A stretch of DNA of 64,000 bases from Blastopirellula retiformator (lineage in GTDB: Bacteria; Planctomycetota; Planctomycetia; Pirellulales; Pirellulaceae): the NCBI RefSeq assembly GCF_007859755.1, contig NZ_SJPF01000004.1, positions 310,894 through 374,893 on the forward strand. Reading direction: 5' to 3'. Positions 18,113 to 27,181 of this stretch are shown here, piece after piece. The position numbers and the translations under genes were made by a program. The number at the start of each line of letters is the position of its first letter. The stretch's first letter is position 1. The notes beneath the pieces are model-generated. The model saw only the letters and a program-made list of their open reading frames with translations. It had not been told where the DNA came from and searched no databases.

Positions 18113-18463
18113 CTAACCGCTGAGGTCCAAGATCCCGCCGGTCTGTCCGGTTGGGTCGAGCCCTTTGTGATTTTTGGGCTGCTGCGGCTCTTCGTCGTGA
18201 TGCTCGGTTTCGGCCAGTTGTTCGTTCGCCTCGTCCTGGACTTCCCACAGACGGCGGCCGTCGGCGTCGCGATCGCCCGCTTCCTGGCTTTCTTCGGGGT
18301 CGCCGACTCCCGACGCTTTTTCGGCCTTCATGTCGGCGTCGGCGCGGCGAGCCTGATTGGCCGACTCTTGCCGGTTCCGATCGACTTCGCTCGACGCATT
18401 TTGCGCCAGCGGAGATGCGGCCAATGAACTTACGATCGAAGCGCCAGTAGGTCCGATACTCAT
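18113..18463 (-). CDS. Small charged soluble protein of unknown function
   Basis: 116 residues. The start has an excellent Shine-Dalgarno (AAGGAG 6 bases before the ATG), which argues that it is translated. It begins MSIGPTGASIVSSLAASPLA, followed by a strongly charged, Gln/Glu/Asp/Arg-rich middle (RRADADMKAEKASGVGDPEE and DRDADGRRLWE) and a C-terminus with DPTGQTGGILDLSG. It has no signal peptide or membrane segment and is probably largely disordered or helical. I recall similar small proteins with the same ends in other Pirellulaceae, but I cannot verify this. It lies downstream of the AsmA-like gene on the same strand. Confidence 0.7.
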   Translation of the reverse strand: MSIGPTGASIVSSLAASPLAQNASSEVDRNRQESANQARRADADMKAEKASGVGDPEESQEAGDRDADGRRLWEVQDEANEQLAETEHHDEEPQQPKNHKGLDPTGQTGGILDLSG

Positions 18464-18694
18464 CGCAATCTCCTTAGACAGAAGGAGTGAGGGACAAATC
18501 CGTCCCTGAAAATGCGTTTATTCCGATTGGCGAATCGGAGAGAGAATCGCCACTTGAAGCCTAGGTTATGGGAAGCGAAAGTCCAATTTTAACGATCGCT
18601 TGGTTGTCCGATTGTTCTTTCTATCGACAAACCGTATGCCGCCTTCGCAGCGTCGTTGGTCGAAATCGAATCAAACAGGCGCCCTATTTCGCCG

Positions 18695-21600
18695 CTAGCG
18701 AGGGATCCCGCCGCCATAGGTTTGCCCTTGCCGGGCGGCCGAGCCGCTGCCGGACGCGCCGCCGCCAAAGCCCAGCGGTTGCTCGGGAAATAACTGTTCC
18801 AGCGTCTCGTTGACGACCGGGAAAATCTCTTGCTGCGTCTCGGGATGATCGAGCGTGCCGTTGACGTGAATCACCATCAGGTTGCGGCCCGCCTCGCCCA
18901 GCAGGGGCCGAATGACCGGGATCTGGTAACGATTGTTCCCCAGTTCGCTATAAAACCGCATCGAAATCCGGCCGTCCATGTTCGCTTCGCCGGCGCCGGT
19001 CAGCGAGATCGCATCGCCGCTGACCGTCATCCGGTTTAAATAGACGTATTCGCCATTGATCTGAAAATCGACGTCGCTGGTATGGAACGCGGTGTTGTCG
19101 GGAGTCCGGGCGGCCAGCACCTTTAGCAGCGATACCGCCAGCGGCAGTTGATACAGGTTGGCGTCGCGTAGTTGGGCCCGCCCATTTCCTTGATAGGTGT
19201 GCGTTCCCAGCGAGTTGCCGGTCAGTCGCATCTCGGCAAACACGCGGCCGGTGTTCTTCCCGGGATTCGCCTGGCCCAGATCAAGCAGCGCCTGCTCGAG
19301 CCTGCCGTCGGTCAACTTCGCCGAAAAGGAAAACGGCTGGTTCTCACGCAACAGCACGCTGCTGTCGATCGCCATCTGTCCACCAAAGGTGGTCGCCACG
19401 ATGCTGCGCGTCGTCTTGCCTTCGCGCCGCGGCACTTGCGAGCCAACCACCGCATGCTGCGAACTGATGAAGAGCGGCCCGGTGATCTTGGTCAACGGAA
19501 TGTCGTTGTATAGCAGCGAATCGATTGACAACTCGCCAAAGGTGAACGCATCTTGGGAGGTCGCTTCGCCGGTCAGCCGTACCGCCCCGTAGACTCGGTT
19601 CAGTTGCACCCCGGCGGTCACATCGCATCCGGCCAGGAAGAAGTCCAAATCCCAATAGGCGTCGGGCGGTGCGTTCTCATTGGCGCCGCCGATCAACGTA
19701 AACGCGCCCCGCATGTTTACGGGCGTCGATGGCTTCAACCTGCGCACCGATGCCGACAACGACGCCGGCAGCGCGGTCAGCAAATCACGCTCGGGGTAAA
19801 GTCGATCGACCTGGACATCCTGAAAACGAAGCTGCCAGCGACCGTCAGGCAGTTCTTGCCCATCGCCGCCGGTCGCGATCTGCACGTTGCCATGCCGCGC
19901 CGTCAGGCCCAAAAACTGGACGATGCCGCGGCGGTATTGAACCGAGCCGACCACTTCGTCCATCAGCCACGGAAAGCTCCGCGGCTCGATCGAAATCGTA
20001 CGGGCGGAGGTGCTGTACTTGCGTTCGCTTTGCAGCAATTCGTCGCGGGGCCATTTCTGGGCGCGAATGTCGACATCCAGATTGCCGTTCTCATCCGGAA
20101 AAGCGAGCGTCAGGTCCATGTGGTCGATCGTGCCGCGCGGTCGCAGTTCGTCCCAGATCCGCATCGACGTCGAGGGAAGCGCCGCCCGCAGTTCGTCTTC
20201 CAGCGGAATGTCGGTACAGGTGAAGTTGAGCAGCAACTTACCGCGTGGGTCGGCGGTCTTGGTCCACGAGCCGCCGCAGACGTAATAGCCTGAGTCATTC
20301 ATCCCTTCCAGCCGCTCGATCGTCGTCTTGCCGTCGGTCCAGACGACGCGGCCATGGATCTTTTCAATCGGGTACGGAAACTCGTCGTAGATGACCTGCG
20401 CGTCGACGATGTCGAGCGTCAGTCGTTTCTCCTGGTCTTCATCTCCCTTGTGGCACTTGATCAGAAAGTCAAAGTGCGTCGTTCCCCGCGGTTGCAGTTT
20501 GTCGGCGAATTCGCTCGCCTTGGGACTGGCGTGGGCCAGCGCCTCAAGCAGCGTCTCGTCGCACATCATCGGTTCGACCGACGTAAACCGGGCAAACCCT
20601 TTCGCCTCGGGCCCCAGGTCACGCAAGCTGGCGACGATCTTGATCGGCGCTTTGCCGGCTTTGGCCGCCAGGTTCAAGTCGAGAACGCCGTTCTTGTAGT
20701 CGATCCGTCCCTGGGCGGCATGCACCGGATAGGGAAAGCGGTGATAGACGAACCGCGAGTCCAAGCAGGTAACATGCAGTTCCGGCTTCCAGGCGACGCC
20801 GTCAAAATCGGCGATCACCTGGGCGTCGACCGCGCCGCCGGGCTGATAGTGGTCCCAGTGTTCGCGGAGACTCTCGGGTATAGCTCTGACGATTCCCTCG
20901 TGCAGGATGTAGTTGCACAGATTCGCCTCGAAGTGGACCGGCGAGTTGTCTTGCCACCCTTGGCGAATCAGCGAAGCGACGATCGAACCGTCACCGACAT
21001 TGGCCGACATCCGCTCGACATCGATACCGGCGGCATTGGCGACGAATGAGCCGGCGATCTCCGAGACGGGGAAGGGGAGGGACCGATCGTTCCAGCGACC
21101 TTCGCTGACCTCGCCGCTGACTTCAAACCGGCATGGCGTCTTGGCGCTGGGGGTCGCCACGTGAAACTTCAAATCAACGCGGGCCTCAAGCGGCGCCAAT
21201 CGAGCGGCTTTGTCTTGAACGCATTGCGGCAGATCGCGAAATAGCTCCGGCGTAATCCGCAATCGCCCGACGCTGCCTTGCAGCATGCCAAACTGCGAGT
21301 CAGGCTCTAACACGCCGGAGATCTTCGCTTCTTCAAAATGTTCGCTGCGGATCGTCCCTTCGACCGTCAGACGCTTCTTGCCGTCGGAGGCGATCTGTGG
21401 ATCGCGCATCGGTTTCAGGGTCAGGTCGATCGGATCGAGACGCAGCCGAGCGCCGCTGACCGTATCGTACATCTCGAACAGGCCATCATGCACTTCGATG
21501 ATCGGATCACTATCGCCAAATTTGGGCAGCGGAAAGAGCGACGCCAGGTTGACTTTTCCGTCGGCGCCAAGCGCCGCCGAGATGCGAACCCGTTTGACGA

Positions 21601-21943
21601 CGATTTTTGAGACATTCAGTTTGCCGGCGACCAGATCACGAGGATCAGTCGTGCAGTGAACGAACATCTCGTCCACATCGAGCAACTCGCCGCTGTTGCC
21701 GGCGACGTTTTTCTGGGCGAAACGGAGCCCGCGGATCTCGATCCCTTGCCCATCATGGAATTGGGCGGAGTCGACCGAGATGTCGAGGTGCTGATAATGT
21801 TCGGCGAAGCGACGCTCGACGCGGATCCGAATTTCGTCGTTCAGGTTGTGATAGAGATACAAGCCGATCGCTGCGGCGGCCATCAAGGCCGACAGGATCG
21901 TCCATTTGCAAAAGAGCCAGCTTGTATGCACCAACCGTTTCAA
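18695..21943 (-). CDS. Large AsmA-like envelope protein
   Basis: About 1,080 residues from a TTG at 21943, which follows AAAGGA by 12 bases and gives MKRLVHTSWLFCKWTILSAL, a positively charged N-terminus leading into one membrane anchor. The open frame extends to 22141 without signal character, so the start is uncertain. The rest is a long beta-rich periplasmic body with repeated AsmA/DUF3971-like stretches, for example GSVGRLRITPELFRDLP. The C-terminal AsmA-like region is at ARTPDNTAFHTSDVDFQING and NMDGRISMRFYSELG, followed by a Gly-rich tail. AsmA/TamB-type proteins form bridges that move lipids between membranes. It follows the glycosyltransferase gene on the same strand. Confidence 0.8.
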   Translation of the reverse strand: MKRLVHTSWLFCKWTILSALMAAAAIGLYLYHNLNDEIRIRVERRFAEHYQHLDISVDSAQFHDGQGIEIRGLRFAQKNVAGNSGELLDVDEMFVHCTTDPRDLVAGKLNVSKIVVKRVRISAALGADGKVNLASLFPLPKFGDSDPIIEVHDGLFEMYDTVSGARLRLDPIDLTLKPMRDPQIASDGKKRLTVEGTIRSEHFEEAKISGVLEPDSQFGMLQGSVGRLRITPELFRDLPQCVQDKAARLAPLEARVDLKFHVATPSAKTPCRFEVSGEVSEGRWNDRSLPFPVSEIAGSFVANAAGIDVERMSANVGDGSIVASLIRQGWQDNSPVHFEANLCNYILHEGIVRAIPESLREHWDHYQPGGAVDAQVIADFDGVAWKPELHVTCLDSRFVYHRFPYPVHAAQGRIDYKNGVLDLNLAAKAGKAPIKIVASLRDLGPEAKGFARFTSVEPMMCDETLLEALAHASPKASEFADKLQPRGTTHFDFLIKCHKGDEDQEKRLTLDIVDAQVIYDEFPYPIEKIHGRVVWTDGKTTIERLEGMNDSGYYVCGGSWTKTADPRGKLLLNFTCTDIPLEDELRAALPSTSMRIWDELRPRGTIDHMDLTLAFPDENGNLDVDIRAQKWPRDELLQSERKYSTSARTISIEPRSFPWLMDEVVGSVQYRRGIVQFLGLTARHGNVQIATGGDGQELPDGRWQLRFQDVQVDRLYPERDLLTALPASLSASVRRLKPSTPVNMRGAFTLIGGANENAPPDAYWDLDFFLAGCDVTAGVQLNRVYGAVRLTGEATSQDAFTFGELSIDSLLYNDIPLTKITGPLFISSQHAVVGSQVPRREGKTTRSIVATTFGGQMAIDSSVLLRENQPFSFSAKLTDGRLEQALLDLGQANPGKNTGRVFAEMRLTGNSLGTHTYQGNGRAQLRDANLYQLPLAVSLLKVLAARTPDNTAFHTSDVDFQINGEYVYLNRMTVSGDAISLTGAGEANMDGRISMRFYSELGNNRYQIPVIRPLLGEAGRNLMVIHVNGTLDHPETQQEIFPVVNETLEQLFPEQPLGFGGGASGSGSAARQGQTYGGGIPR

Positions 21944-22136
21944 CGGCGTACGGAATCCTTTCCCAGGCGACAGATTTGCCGCAAGTCGTGTGGCAGGCGA
22001 TCTTTCCCTGATCGCCGCTGCAGGCGAGCTATCATGGCAAAAATCCCCCACAGGGTAAAGCGAAGTCTGGAAGAACCAAGCGCGGTACGGCTCTGCGAGA
22101 CACGGTAACCTAGGGGGGTCCTGGCAGCATGCGTGT

Positions 22137-22163
22137 GCCACTGCTGGCTTGTCCAGCAGTGGC
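22137..22163. repeat. Perfect 11-bp hairpin (REP-like)
   Basis: GCCACTGCTGG and CCAGCAGTGGC at 22137-22147 and 22153-22163 with loop CTTGT, between the glycosyltransferase and the AsmA-like gene. There is no T-run. I recall the same sequence as a dispersed repeat in planctomycete genomes. Confidence 0.6.
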
Positions 22164-22181
22164 GCCCGTATGCAAGAGTAC

Positions 22182-23468
22182 TTACGAAGCCGCCGCCGTT
22201 TCGTTCGCCGACGGCTTGCCGCCCCGCCACTGGCAATAGAGCCAAACGGCGGCGCCAGCTGCCAGCACGGTTAGTGGGATCATCGGCGGCTGACGATAGC
22301 GGATCGAACTGACGAAGATCATGTGGAGCGCCGAAAAGTAGAAGATAGGTAAACCACACAACCAGATGCCGAGCGTCTGCCGGCGAAAAATCACCAGCCC
22401 CGTCAGCCCCAACAGTAAGATAGGTAAGTAGCCGACCGCGATCACGAGGCGAAACTTCACGCTCTGAAAACTCGACTCGTTGGGCCAAAAGTTCCAATAG
22501 CGGACCAGTTTCTTCCCCGCCAGTCGCACCACTTCGCCCCGATGCTCTTTCGCCCAAGCGACCGACGCCGCTTTCATGCGATCGTCGAGCCGGGTTTCGA
22601 ACGTGCCAGGCAGCAGCTGCTCTGCCGCGGCATCGGCGTCATGTTGCTCTTGGGTAAAAGGCTCGACAAACGCCATGTCGCTGCCCCCATCAGCGCCAGG
22701 CCGAATGCCGTCGTACAAACTAGCGCCGACCTGCAACGATGTCGGCACAAACCGGCCGGCGACCTGATAGTTGCGAATCCACCAGGGCGACATCGCCGCC
22801 ATGAAGCTGAGCCCTAGCACCAGCATCACCTCAATCTGCCGCAGCCGCGCCGGCAGAACGAGCAGACAAATCGGCACAGCAAAAAACGGAAACAACATCC
22901 AACTCGGCCGAGTCAGGACCGCCGCAGCCATCACCACGCCGGCCGCAAATGACCATAACAAGCGACTTCGGCGCGCTGGCGTTTGATAGGCGAGATCCCA
23001 ACACCAAAGCTGCAGCAACATCCAAGGGCAGAAGGCGACCTCGCTTAGCACAAAGGCGCTCATCGCTAGTCCGCCTGGATACAGAGCCGCCAACAACGTC
23101 GCGACCAGGCCAGCTTGGACCGAGAAAAACCGGGTCGCCAGCATGCCGCACAGCGCCGCAGTCGCCGTTCCCAACAAAGCGCCAAACGTCCGCAGCACCA
23201 GCGGATGGGGCTGGTCGCTCAGCCAATAGAAGGGAGCGAGCAGCACCGGATAGCCCGGCGTACGAAAAACCCAAGAGTCGCCATAGCGATAGTCGCCGCC
23301 ATGGGCGACTTGCTGCGCCAGCATCTCATACGAAACGCTATCGCCAAAGAAAAACCGATCGCCTTCAGGCAGTCGACTCTGCCACCAGACGGCGGCGCCG
23401 ATCCGCAAAGTGAACGCGACCAGCAGAATTCCCCAAAACCAGCGACTCGCAAAAAGCTTGGACATCAA
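22182..23468 (-). CDS. Membrane glycosyltransferase (GT39/ArnT-like)
   Basis: 428 residues with about ten hydrophobic helices. The N-terminal FFFGDSVSYEMLAQQVA places an Asp and a Tyr in the first periplasmic loop, as in PMT/ArnT-type enzymes that use polyprenyl-phosphate sugar donors. FRTPGYPVLLAPFYWL is the second conserved loop. The start is MMSKLFASRWFWGILLVAF. The likely role is adding a sugar to a lipid or protein on the periplasmic side; donor and acceptor are unknown. It is probably cotranscribed with the AsmA-like gene downstream, consistent with envelope work. Confidence 0.82.
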   Translation of the reverse strand: MMSKLFASRWFWGILLVAFTLRIGAAVWWQSRLPEGDRFFFGDSVSYEMLAQQVAHGGDYRYGDSWVFRTPGYPVLLAPFYWLSDQPHPLVLRTFGALLGTATAALCGMLATRFFSVQAGLVATLLAALYPGGLAMSAFVLSEVAFCPWMLLQLWCWDLAYQTPARRSRLLWSFAAGVVMAAAVLTRPSWMLFPFFAVPICLLVLPARLRQIEVMLVLGLSFMAAMSPWWIRNYQVAGRFVPTSLQVGASLYDGIRPGADGGSDMAFVEPFTQEQHDADAAAEQLLPGTFETRLDDRMKAASVAWAKEHRGEVVRLAGKKLVRYWNFWPNESSFQSVKFRLVIAVGYLPILLLGLTGLVIFRRQTLGIWLCGLPIFYFSALHMIFVSSIRYRQPPMIPLTVLAAGAAVWLYCQWRGGKPSANETAAAS

Positions 23469-23812
23469 ACGACTGGCTCGGTGGAAAAGGAGGCTTACGG
23501 CGAAAAGCGGGAAATGGCAGCTCTCAAGGGGAATATCGCGAGCATTAAACTAGCAAAACCAGAGAATTTGCGAATTCGTTTTTGATTTTGCGAACCTGGA
23601 AAAAAATCCGCCCGAAATCTTTGCCCAGTAATAGTTTACTTCCCGCTAGCAATCGCTATACTCGTTTTTTTGCTAGACACTCGCCCGACCAACGGTCGCA
23701 GTTTGCCCGACGCTAGCCACGTCTTGCCCCTTCGAGAAAAACGTCGGTTTGTCGGTCTTCTTTCCCACATCCTCCCCATTATGCACTGAAAGCGAAGAGG
23801 AGCCTCCCCGCT
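23469..23812. other. Divergent intergenic region with possible MFS promoter
   Basis: The 344 bases between two divergent genes are AT-rich for this genome around 23560-23670. TTTACT (23635-23640) and TATACT (23657-23662) are 16 bases apart and could be the promoter of the transporter gene, giving a long leader of about 140 bases. No coding frame or clear riboswitch was seen. Confidence 0.35.
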
Positions 23813-25453
23813 ATGAACGAAAAGTCGGCGCCAACCGAAGGAGAAAAGAAGTTTCTCTTCTGGGCCTGTTTCATCTCTCTGATTACGACGGCGTTTGGGT
23901 TTATCATCCGGGCGATCATCATTGACGAATGGGGCACGGTCTTCAATCTGACCGAAACCCAAAAGGGGGAAATCTTCGGCGTCGGTCTCTGGCCGTTCGC
24001 GATCAGCATCATCTTGTTCAGCTTGGTGATCGACCGCATTGGCTACAAGACCGCGATGTACTTCGCGTTCACCTGTCACGTGCTGTCGGTAATCATGACG
24101 ATCGTCCTGCCGATGTACTTCGACCCGTATTGGAGTCTCTACTTCGGTACGTTCATCGTCGCGCTCGGCAACGGTACGGTCGAAGCGGTCGTGAACCCGG
24201 TCGTGGCGACGCTCTTCCCCAACGAAAAAACGAAGTGGCTCAACGCGCTGCACGCCGGTTGGCCGGGCGGTCTCGTCTTGGGCGGGATCATCACCATCGG
24301 CATGGGGCCGGGCGGCATGATCTCGAACATTTTCTCAGGCGGCGAATCGATGGCCTGGCAGTACAAGGTCGCGCTGATCCTGATTCCGACGATCATCTAC
24401 GGCTTGATGATGCTCCCTTGCCGCTTCCCAGTGAACGAACGGGTCGCCGCGGGCGTCTCGTACGGCGAAATGCTGGCCGAATTCGGCATGGGTGGCGCCT
24501 TTATCGTCGGCTTCCTGATGTTCAACGAACTGGGCCGCGTTGCGACCGAACTGCTTGGCAAGGCGGGCGTCGATGCCAGCGGCTGGATGATCTACGCCAT
24601 CTGGATCTGTATCGCACTCGGCACGATCGGGATGGGAGCGATTACCAAATTCGCCATCGGCCGTCCGCTGTTCCTGTTCATGCTGTTGATCATGGTTCCG
24701 CTGGCGACGACCGAACTGGGTACCGATAGCTGGATCACCTCGTTGATGGAACCGGTGATGACCCAGAACAATCTGGCCGCCGGTTGGATCATCGTTTACA
24801 CCTCGTTGATCATGATGATCTTGCGATTCTTCGCCGGTCCGATCGTTCACAAACTGTCGCCGCTTGGCCTGTTGGCCGCCAGTTCGGTGATTGCGATCGT
24901 TGGCCTGGTCTTCCTGTCGAAGGTTGAAAGCATCGCCCTGATCTTCATCGCCGCGACCATTTACGGTCTTGGCAAGACGTTCTTCTGGCCGACGATGCTG
25001 GGTGTGGTCGCCGAGCAATCGCCTCGCGGCGGCGCCCTGACGCTGAACGCCACCGGCGGCGTCGGTATGCTTGGGGTCGGCGTGGTTGGCGCCGTGTTCC
25101 TCGGCTTCTTCCAAGACTCGGCCCAGGTCGCTGCACTTGAAGATCACCCGGTGATCCTTGAGCAAGTCGAAGAAGAAAAGAAGTGGGTCTTCGGCACCTA
25201 CAATGCGGTGAATGCCGATGCGGTCAAGAAGCTACCGGAAGCGGAGCAAGAAATCGTCACTTCGGCCAGCGAAACGGCGAAGAAAGACGCGCTATTCGCG
25301 GTCGCCGTCTTCCCCTGCATCATGCTCGCGTGCTACCTGCTGCTGATCGTCTACTTCGCCAGCCAAGGCGGGTACAAGGCGGAAGTGCTGGTCGGCCACG
25401 GAGCGGAGGACGAGAAGTTCACCGGTGGGGTCGAGGGACCAGCCGACGCTTAG
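23813..25453 (+). CDS. MFS transporter
   Basis: 546 residues with about twelve membrane helices. The N-terminal half begins KFLFWACFISLITTAFGFII; the loop between helices 2 and 3 carries a degenerate MFS signature (VIDRIGYKTAMYF), followed by VALGNGTVEAVVNPVVATLF. Helix 11-12 is flanked by a hydrophilic insertion (EDHPVILEQVEEEKKWVFG) that makes it longer than the ~400-450 residues of simple MFS proteins. GGAG precedes the ATG. Substrate unknown; I recall this type being annotated only as MFS transporter in planctomycetes. Its transcript ends at a terminator inside the 3' end of tilS. Confidence 0.88.
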   Translation: MNEKSAPTEGEKKFLFWACFISLITTAFGFIIRAIIIDEWGTVFNLTETQKGEIFGVGLWPFAISIILFSLVIDRIGYKTAMYFAFTCHVLSVIMTIVLPMYFDPYWSLYFGTFIVALGNGTVEAVVNPVVATLFPNEKTKWLNALHAGWPGGLVLGGIITIGMGPGGMISNIFSGGESMAWQYKVALILIPTIIYGLMMLPCRFPVNERVAAGVSYGEMLAEFGMGGAFIVGFLMFNELGRVATELLGKAGVDASGWMIYAIWICIALGTIGMGAITKFAIGRPLFLFMLLIMVPLATTELGTDSWITSLMEPVMTQNNLAAGWIIVYTSLIMMILRFFAGPIVHKLSPLGLLAASSVIAIVGLVFLSKVESIALIFIAATIYGLGKTFFWPTMLGVVAEQSPRGGALTLNATGGVGMLGVGVVGAVFLGFFQDSAQVAALEDHPVILEQVEEEKKWVFGTYNAVNADAVKKLPEAEQEIVTSASETAKKDALFAVAVFPCIMLACYLLLIVYFASQGGYKAEVLVGHGAEDEKFTGGVEGPADA

Positions 25454-25476
25454 CCGTTAACGTCCACAACCGAAAC

Positions 25477-26466
25477 CTACGAAGGGGGAGTCAGCATCAG
25501 CTGCTCCCCTTTTTTTTCGGCCCGAATCTGGCCAGGCAGTTCGATTGGGGCAGGGGAGTCGGCCCCGACCAAAGCGAGCAGCGCCTTCCACTTTTCACGC
25601 CCCATCTCTTGTCGCGACCAGCCGCGGCGCCGCCACAGCAAGATGCAGGCCTCGGTCGCCAGAAACGGATCGGCCGCCGCTAACCGCCTCGCGTCGAGCG
25701 TCACCTGGCTTGCCGACTCTTGCTCGCATGCGGCGTCGAGCAGCTGTTCGGCCTGCGCAGTAACAAACTGCCGGCACTCTTCAGCGCCGGCCGCCAGTCG
25801 CAACAGCGACTGATCGACTTGCGGTAGGTAGTTTTCTCGCAACAGCGGCAGCAGTTCGTTCCGCAGGCGGTTCCGAAAGAAGTCGGACTGATCGTTGGTC
25901 GCGTCGTGACGGAACGCCTGGCCCAGCTCGGCCAGATACGCTTCGACCTCGCTGCGGCGGATCGCCAGCATCGGCCGCAGCAGACTGATCCCTGGGGCAA
26001 ACTCGCGAGCCCGGGGAATTCCGCTCAGCCCGGCGACGCTGGTTCCGCGCAAGATCCGCTGCAAGAGGGTTTCGACCTGGTCGTCGGCGGTGTGGGCGGT
26101 CACCACATACCGGGCGCCCTGCTGCTGGGCGATTGCCTGTAAAAAATCGTACCGAGCCGCTCGGGCGGCCGCTTCTACCCCGTCTGGTTCGTCGGTGAGG
26201 TCGATCTCGACTTTGCCCAGTACCGCCGGAACCTGCAGTTGATCGGCCAACTGCTGGACAAAGTGGGCGTCGTCGGCCGAGTCGTCGCGCAAGTTGTGGT
26301 CGATATGAGCGACGATCAGGCGGCCTGTTCCTGATTTGCGGATCGCAACGAGAGCCCGCAGCAGGGCGACGCTATCTGCGCCGCCGCTCACGGCAACCAA
26401 GACGGTGCAGTCCGCCCAATCTACCGGCGACCAGCTATTGATCAGAGCGGCTTCCAACGGACGCAT
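25477..26466 (-). CDS. tilS: tRNA(Ile)-lysidine synthetase
   Basis: Modifies the wobble C of tRNA-Ile(CAU) to lysidine so that it reads AUA. The PP-loop is VAVSGGADSVALLRAL; HIDHNLRDDSADD, AARAARYDFL and TAHTADDQVETLLQRILRG are all diagnostic of TilS. The start is placed at 26466 (MRPLEAALINSW); the frame reaches 26529. With 329 residues it is at the short end, lacking a long C-terminal domain. An essential enzyme, encoded alone and convergent with the MFS gene. Confidence 0.93.
   Translation of the reverse strand: MRPLEAALINSWSPVDWADCTVLVAVSGGADSVALLRALVAIRKSGTGRLIVAHIDHNLRDDSADDAHFVQQLADQLQVPAVLGKVEIDLTDEPDGVEAAARAARYDFLQAIAQQQGARYVVTAHTADDQVETLLQRILRGTSVAGLSGIPRAREFAPGISLLRPMLAIRRSEVEAYLAELGQAFRHDATNDQSDFFRNRLRNELLPLLRENYLPQVDQSLLRLAAGAEECRQFVTAQAEQLLDAACEQESASQVTLDARRLAAADPFLATEACILLWRRRGWSRQEMGREKWKALLALVGADSPAPIELPGQIRAEKKGEQLMLTPPS
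25485..25517 (+). terminator. Terminator of the MFS gene, overlapping the 3' end of tilS
   Basis: GGGGAG and CTCCCC (25485-25490, 25504-25509) enclose CAGC-ATCA-GCTG, with one bulged T, and eight T residues follow. The hairpin is formed from the last codons of the convergent tilS gene. Confidence 0.8.
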
Positions 26467-26529
26467 TAAAACCAGATTTCCGATCGTGGGGCGAGAAAGG
26501 GGGGCAGGCAAATCTTCCCAGGGAGTCAA

Positions 26530-27181
26530 CTGTCTGTTAACATACCTTAAATAGTTTCGCAGCGTTCAGTTGCGACGCGCCTTTTACGATGACAATTACC
26601 CATCGCACCCAGCGACTTTTTCGGTCTGCCCCGCTTGCCGATAGTCCGCCCCGCGACAGGCGGAAATTGCCCTCGAGCACTTGGATTCTGGTTCCGGAAA
26701 TCTAGTCCCTGCGAACAGCGAGACGAACCGATGCAACCACTGCTTCTGCTCTTTTTGCATCTGATGGTGCGAATCTGTCCTAGCCGCTGTCACGTGCTGG
26801 GGCCTGCTCGCGCATCAAAAAGAAGCGGTCGTTCGTTCGATCAAAATTCGCGTCCCAAACTGGTGGTGGCGTTGCCGCTGCTAGGTTGGCTAGAAGTTGA
26901 CGCCGAAACATTGCCGACTGAATTTATCACTCGATGCGGTTCTCACCATATCGAGCGTGGCAGCCCGCCACAGTCGGCATCTGGCCCCCAACCCGATCGC
27001 CAGCGCACCGGGCATTAGCTCGGTCGACGCCATCGCGCAGCGATCGCAAGCTTGTGGATGCTGCGCCGCTCGATTCTCAATTTCCTTCTGATCGCGCGTG
27101 TCGGACGACGCCGCAGCGGCGCATTACGCGCCTAAGCGAGCGTCGAAGTCGCTCCCATTTCCATAGAGGGAGATACCGTAC
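26530..27181. other. Long intergenic region upstream of rny
   Basis: About 650 bases between the divergent tilS and rny genes. Several frames of 60-130 codons exist, but none has a ribosome-binding site, family resemblance or normal composition. Small hairpins occur near rny, for example GAGCG/CGCTC around 27137. No RNA gene that I can recognise. Confidence 0.5.

Noticed and set aside
22137-22163. Terminator for the glycosyltransferase gene
   Set aside because: The hairpin has no T-run on either side; it is better treated as a REP-like repeat.
26635-27018. 127-codon plus-strand frame upstream of rny
   Set aside because: No ribosome-binding site, no start context and an amino-acid make-up unlike real proteins of this genome.
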